Origin: DATIJJ01 sp039936115
Lineage (GTDB): Bacteria; Pseudomonadota; Gammaproteobacteria; DSM-16500
Assembly: GCA_039936115.1 (NCBI GenBank)
Contig: JBDTIZ010000010.1
Span: 1-18,885 of the forward strand
Reading direction: 5' to 3'
Length of the DNA stretch: 18,885 nt
Notes under the pieces: model-generated
The model's input: the letters and a program-made list of their open reading frames with translations, nothing else
Told to the model about the DNA's origin: nothing
Databases searched by the model: none
Position numbers and translations under genes: made by a program
In this document: positions 15,431 through 18,885 of the stretch, in pieces
How the letters are laid out: every line of letters starts with the position of its first letter
Position numbering within the stretch: the first letter of the stretch is position 1

Positions 15431-15997
15431 ATGAGATACAGTCTTATTTTTATGCTTTTACTGATTCCTATCACACTTTGGGCTTTGCCCTGTCCCAATG
15501 GCGGTGGCATTCTTTATAAAGGCGATTCTATTGAAGAAGTGATAAAGCAGTGCGGTGAGCCTACAACTAAACGTAGCAACACATACATCTTTTACATGCT
15601 TCAAGATTGGATATATTACATTGCGCATAGATACGATTCAGGTTTTGCACAAGTCATTGTGTCTTTTAAAAATGGAAAAGTGAGCAAGATTCATGTGACT
15701 GATTATTACTATGGGGTGCTTATTTGTCGTCGCATTGTAGTGCAATTCGGTTCAGCGATGACTGTACAAACAAGTTGTAACGGTGCTTATGATATCGGAT
15801 TTACTGCTTTATGTGGCGCAATCTTTGGTATAGGGGATAGTACAGAAAGAGTGGAAGCGATTTGCGGGCTGCCTGCGACGAAATCGAATTTAGATATTAA
15901 TAAAATGGAAACCACAGAGTTAATCTATCAAGGTGATGATCCACAAACTATTATTTTCCAAAATGGAAAGTTGAGTGAGTGGAAACAAATGAGATAG
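15431..15997 (+). CDS. Small exported protein with duplicated GDS...CGxP motif (DUF2845-like)
   Basis: Function unknown. The 188-residue protein begins with a signal peptide (MRYS, then a hydrophobic run, likely cut near LWA-LPC at 18-19), so it should be periplasmic or outer-membrane associated. The mature part is an internal duplication. Half one has Cys21, GDS (31-33), V..CGEP (37-43) and VSFKNGKVSKI (77-87). Half two has Cys128, GDS (135-137), CGLP (145-148) and IIFQNGKLSEW (174-184). The two Cys per half could form disulfides. The GDS..EV...CGEP pattern resembles what I remember of DUF2845. It lies alone, with a weak AGGA eleven bases before ATG, and converges on the membrane-protein gene with a 32-bp gap that has no clear terminator. 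Confidence 0.75.
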   Translation: MRYSLIFMLLLIPITLWALPCPNGGGILYKGDSIEEVIKQCGEPTTKRSNTYIFYMLQDWIYYIAHRYDSGFAQVIVSFKNGKVSKIHVTDYYYGVLICRRIVVQFGSAMTVQTSCNGAYDIGFTALCGAIFGIGDSTERVEAICGLPATKSNLDINKMETTELIYQGDDPQTIIFQNGKLSEWKQMR

Positions 15998-16029
15998 CTC
16001 GTCCGAGTCGTAACCCGGACCACACAAGT

Positions 16030-18210
16030 TTAATTGCTAGCCTGAAACCCTTTTTTTGTAGTAGTAGCAATAAGCTCATCACCAACCGGTTCAAGATCAG
16101 CATTGTTAGAAGCTGCTCTTATAGGATGATGGTGGGCACCTACTCCAAGTCCACCAGCTGGCTGAAATTTACCTGGGTTACGATTTTTTCCAGAAAAATT
16201 ACGCGCTTCAATAGGCACAAGAGGAGTTACGATATCATCTTCTAATGCTGAGTCATGACTTGGGTTAGCATTAGGATCAATACCTATCACATGATTATTA
16301 GTATTAGAATTGTTAATTGAGTGAGTAGGACTACTACTGCTACTGCTAGGCTCATTACTAGCCGCTTTTAACTCGTCTGCCGCTTTTTGTAATTTTCGAC
16401 GCGTATTTTCTTCGCGTATTTTACCTTCCATATCGAGCTTATAAATATTTCGGGCATTTAAAATAGCTGCAGCAGTAGATAAAGCAATAGTCAAAGGAGT
16501 TGTTGTTAAATCTGGGCGTCCTGCAAGCGAGTCAGGTAGATTGGTACACGCCGCAAATGTGCCCATTCCATTATTAACAGCATTTTCGTAAATACAGCCA
16601 AGAATCGGTGCATTAAAACATCCAAAGGGTGAGCGGTTAGCTGCTTTTTCAGGCTGTTTCTCTTCTTTTTCCTCTGCAATATCCGCAGCATCTTTCGATG
16701 GTGCGTTAGCTTCATTTTGTGCTTCGGCAAATGTATCTTTCTGTTCTAAGCGTTCAGTTTCTTGTTTGTTAAAGTTTGCTCCGGTAGACATTTGCGCGCT
16801 CACGGCAAAATTTGCAAGTGCTCCGATTCCAGAAAATATTTTTGCGCCTGTTGAGTGAATTTCACCGATAGAAGGAAATAGATGACACAAAGTATGACTT
16901 CTAAAAATTCCAATTAAATTTTGATTTGAAAAAAAGACACCAATGGAACCTAACGTTGCACCTACAAAGACTTCCAAATAAGATAGCCAGCCTACTTCAC
17001 GCCAACCTTTTTTGAAGAACAATTCATATTTTCTCTTATCGGCTGTGTAAAGCTTTTGTGACTCAGTCAGTTTTTTTATTTCGGCAGAAGTGAGTTCTCT
17101 ATTTTCAGATTTATTAAAGAGCTTACCTCTTTGCGATTCTAAATTGAGAGGCTTACCTTCCTGATCACAGACATTACCTTCGTTATAAAGTAAGCCATCT
17201 GGCGTATATAACTTACCTCTTTTTAATTTTAATTCGGCGAAAGTTTCTGGTGTAAAAAGTCTTTGATCCCAAATGACTTGTAAATTTTCTTCTTCATCAT
17301 AGAGATTGCCTTCGCTCGTATGTAAATTTAAGGGCTGACCTGATTCATCGCAAAGTTCAGCATCATCACTATAAAGAAAGCCATCAGGCGTAAACAATCT
17401 CGCTTCGAGAAGAAGTTTTCTGTAATACTCGCGCAGTGCCGGTACATTATATTTTCGCAAGGATTGTACGTTAGCATAAATTAACAAAAGCATAAGGAAA
17501 TTTTCTAACACAATTTTGGCTGCAGAACTTTCATTATCGCCGCAAGATCCCTCATATTCGAAGGAAAATACTTTTTGCATTAGTATAATCAAATTTCCAG
17601 CGCTTAAAATGCCGCTAGTTCCACTACCAAATCCATACATGGCAGCTAAAAGCTGAGATAGTTTATAACCTATATTCCAAGAGTTAGTATCAACTCCGGG
17701 ATAACAGCAAGTTGCTTCTTTGTCTAAGGCTTCGGGTTTTTTCTCTTCTTTTTTCTCATCTGTTGGTTTTTGAGAGGTTGAAACTTCGAGGTCTTTCAGT
17801 CCTAAGTCCGAAGGAGCATTGCTTTGCAATAAGTTTTCGGACAATGAATCAGCGGCAGAAGAGCTGTCATATTTTGATTCGGCAGGTGTTGTTGTTTCAG
17901 CAGGTTTTTTGGTTTTCGACGCAGATTCTTTACGATATAAATTAAAAAAACGAGTGGTAGTTGCGGTGCCTAATGCGCCTATAAGCCCAATCATTGCGGC
18001 AAGTAGTCCAGGCCATGAATTCGCATTAATTGAATCAGTTTTAAAATATTTAGCCCAATAATCGGCAAACTTAAAGGCATTGAAAACGCTGGTACCGCCT
18101 CTGGCTGCGACGATGGAACTGCCTAGAACCGATCTTCGAGCGACACTAAAACCGGTTTTGATCAAAGAGCCTGCTTTTTTACAACCTGCTACAAATCTGC
18201 TATAAGCCAT
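16030..18210 (-). CDS. Unknown 726-residue multi-pass membrane protein with LYTPDG repeats
   Basis: I recognise no family. Likely membrane segments by eye are at about 65-87, 183-211, 233-248, 410-436, 455-474 and 565-584. They are separated by charged low-complexity stretches (about 97-165 and 480-525, rich in K, E, A and S). Between the third and fourth membrane segments is a soluble region with a repeat, RLFTPDGFLY..CDESGQPLNL..GNLY (271-304) and KLYTPDGLLY..CDQEGKPLNL..GKLF (333-365). Two worn starts of the same motif are at 317-322 and 386-391. The C-terminal 110 residues are serine/asparagine-rich, then glycine/proline-rich with HHH, and look disordered. There is no cleavable signal peptide, and the ribosome-binding site before ATG 18210 is poor. 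A host-directed or envelope protein is possible; nothing in the neighbours defines the role. Confidence 0.78.
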   Translation of the reverse strand: MAYSRFVAGCKKAGSLIKTGFSVARRSVLGSSIVAARGGTSVFNAFKFADYWAKYFKTDSINANSWPGLLAAMIGLIGALGTATTTRFFNLYRKESASKTKKPAETTTPAESKYDSSSAADSLSENLLQSNAPSDLGLKDLEVSTSQKPTDEKKEEKKPEALDKEATCCYPGVDTNSWNIGYKLSQLLAAMYGFGSGTSGILSAGNLIILMQKVFSFEYEGSCGDNESSAAKIVLENFLMLLLIYANVQSLRKYNVPALREYYRKLLLEARLFTPDGFLYSDDAELCDESGQPLNLHTSEGNLYDEEENLQVIWDQRLFTPETFAELKLKRGKLYTPDGLLYNEGNVCDQEGKPLNLESQRGKLFNKSENRELTSAEIKKLTESQKLYTADKRKYELFFKKGWREVGWLSYLEVFVGATLGSIGVFFSNQNLIGIFRSHTLCHLFPSIGEIHSTGAKIFSGIGALANFAVSAQMSTGANFNKQETERLEQKDTFAEAQNEANAPSKDAADIAEEKEEKQPEKAANRSPFGCFNAPILGCIYENAVNNGMGTFAACTNLPDSLAGRPDLTTTPLTIALSTAAAILNARNIYKLDMEGKIREENTRRKLQKAADELKAASNEPSSSSSSPTHSINNSNTNNHVIGIDPNANPSHDSALEDDIVTPLVPIEARNFSGKNRNPGKFQPAGGLGVGAHHHPIRAASNNADLEPVGDELIATTTKKGFQASN

Positions 18211-18245
18211 GATAATTATCGTTCTATAGTTTTGTATGGACGCTC

Positions 18246-18274
18246 AGTTTAGTGAATCTGGCTGCCCCTGACAA
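18246..18274 (-). promoter_or_regulatory. Candidate sigma-70 promoter of the 726-residue protein gene
   Basis: Read on the minus strand: TTGTCA (18274-18269), 17 bp, TAAACT (18251-18246). These are five and four of six matches to consensus at ideal spacing. The predicted start of transcription would leave a leader of roughly 30 bases before ATG 18210. Confidence 0.45.
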
Positions 18275-18426
18275 GTACATTTTTTGATCTTTTTTTCATT
18301 GATTTTGTATTTATTAAATAGTAATATGATCGGTCGTGGCTAAATCATTGAGTTTTAGACAAATTTTATACGAATCACGATGTTAACTTTTATTACTTAT
18401 CATTTAAGAAATATGTCATAAATTCT

Positions 18427-18452
18427 GTTATTCCTGCGAAGGCGGGAATGAC
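18427..18452. repeat. Short intergenic palindrome, GTTATTCCTGC-GAAG-GCGGGAATGAC
   Basis: An 11-bp stem with two G-T pairs encloses the loop GAAG. Hairpins of the form ATTCCCGC-GAAG-GCGGGAAT are scattered in many proteobacterial genomes (recollection). It begins 22 bp beyond the stop codon of the gene at the right edge and may serve at its 3' end, but there is no T-run on the minus strand. The remainder of 18211-18473 is AT-rich, with only the promoter candidate noted above. Confidence 0.7.
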
Positions 18453-18473
18453 AGGGACTAACCATCGCAAGAC

Positions 18474-18884
18474 TTAAATAAAAATCACCCTCGAAGGCTC
18501 ACGCTCAGGTGCAGTTGGCGCAAATGTAAAAGTAGGCGACGATTGGCGCGCTTGCACCTGAATAGGTATCTGACGCTTAACAGTATTCACATGCTGCATT
18601 TTGCCAGTCATACGCTTCCAAATCGTTTCCAGATACCGTGCTGTCACTTCTTCTGTCATGATCATTCCACCGACAGCTGCATCATTATAATGATGCGCTA
18701 ACCAAGGCATTTTTAATCGTATATAGCCATATGCAAAAGGCGACACTGCACGTTCGCTAATACCTGCGAAAGAATACACTGTATTGCCCCAAAAAATTTC
18801 AGCTAATGAAAACTGATTGCTTCCCATACGATGATAAACTGCGAGAAGATCACTCATGGGAACCCACCACATAGATGGGCGCAC
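18474..18884 (-). CDS. C-terminal part of an unrecognised protein, cut by the window edge
   Basis: At least 136 codons are open to the right edge, and the true start lies beyond it. The GTG that begins the visible frame is probably an internal valine. Visible features are an aromatic, methionine-rich segment (MWWVPMSDLLAVYHRMG, then EIFWGNTVYSFAGI), a GYIRLKMPWLAHHYNDAAVGGM stretch in two parts, TEEVTARYLETIWKRMTG, and a basic, proline-rich tail ending in RVIFI. I see no motif that places it. It could belong to the minus-strand unit upstream of the 726-residue protein, but 263 bp with a palindrome separate them. Confidence 0.6.
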   Translation of the reverse strand: MRPSMWWVPMSDLLAVYHRMGSNQFSLAEIFWGNTVYSFAGISERAVSPFAYGYIRLKMPWLAHHYNDAAVGGMIMTEEVTARYLETIWKRMTGKMQHVNTVKRQIPIQVQARQSSPTFTFAPTAPEREPSRVIFI

Positions 18885-18885
18885 A

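Noticed and set aside
15998..16029. Bidirectional terminator between the two converging genes
   Set aside because: Only a 5-bp GTCCG/CGGAC pairing with a ten-base loop and no T-run on either strand.

Overview
The window reads as chromosomal DNA of an AT-rich gammaproteobacterium. RlmI and RlmM-type 23S rRNA methyltransferases, a YcbB-type L,D-transpeptidase and a short two-subunit-E1 2-oxoacid dehydrogenase fit that group. Two large proteins of no recognised family and a small exported protein of DUF2845-like pattern suggest a Legionellales/Coxiella-like lineage. That placement is inference; no rRNA or tRNA gene was seen to test it.

Layout. Positions 1-152 hold repeat DNA. Positions 153-6548 are a minus-strand block: rlmI, an FtsJ-fold RlmM-like methyltransferase, an exported L,D-transpeptidase, and an 823-residue protein with a tandemly duplicated domain and a coiled-coil tail. 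Positions 6877-14755 are a plus-strand catabolic block. It begins with a tightly coupled three-gene operon for E1-alpha, E1-beta and lipoyl-E2 of a 2-oxoacid dehydrogenase. It continues with isovaleryl-CoA dehydrogenase, methylcrotonyl-CoA carboxylase beta subunit, methylglutaconyl-CoA hydratase and HMG-CoA lyase. Read together they give leucine/isovalerate breakdown: 2-oxoisocaproate to isovaleryl-CoA, then 3-methylcrotonyl-CoA, 3-methylglutaconyl-CoA, HMG-CoA, and acetyl-CoA plus acetoacetate. Two parts of the pathway are not here: the biotin-carrying MCC alpha subunit (liuD) and the E3 lipoamide dehydrogenase.

Positions 14756-15430 are a gene-free repeat island. After it come a small duplicated secreted protein (plus strand), a 726-residue multi-pass membrane protein with LYTPDG repeats (minus strand), and the C-terminal end of an unrecognised minus-strand gene cut by the window edge.

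The most striking non-coding content is a family of REP-like palindromes at eight places. Their stem is GGGCGAAC/GTTCGCCC, usually headed by GTAG, and several are arranged as inverted doublets about 100 bp long. One arm carries two paired compensatory changes, and one doublet is nested in a 371-bp inverted-repeat element. No CRISPR array, insertion-sequence transposase or stable RNA gene was found. The repeat family, the incomplete leucine cluster and the two orphan proteins are the items most worth following up; no complete new defence or secretion system is visible.
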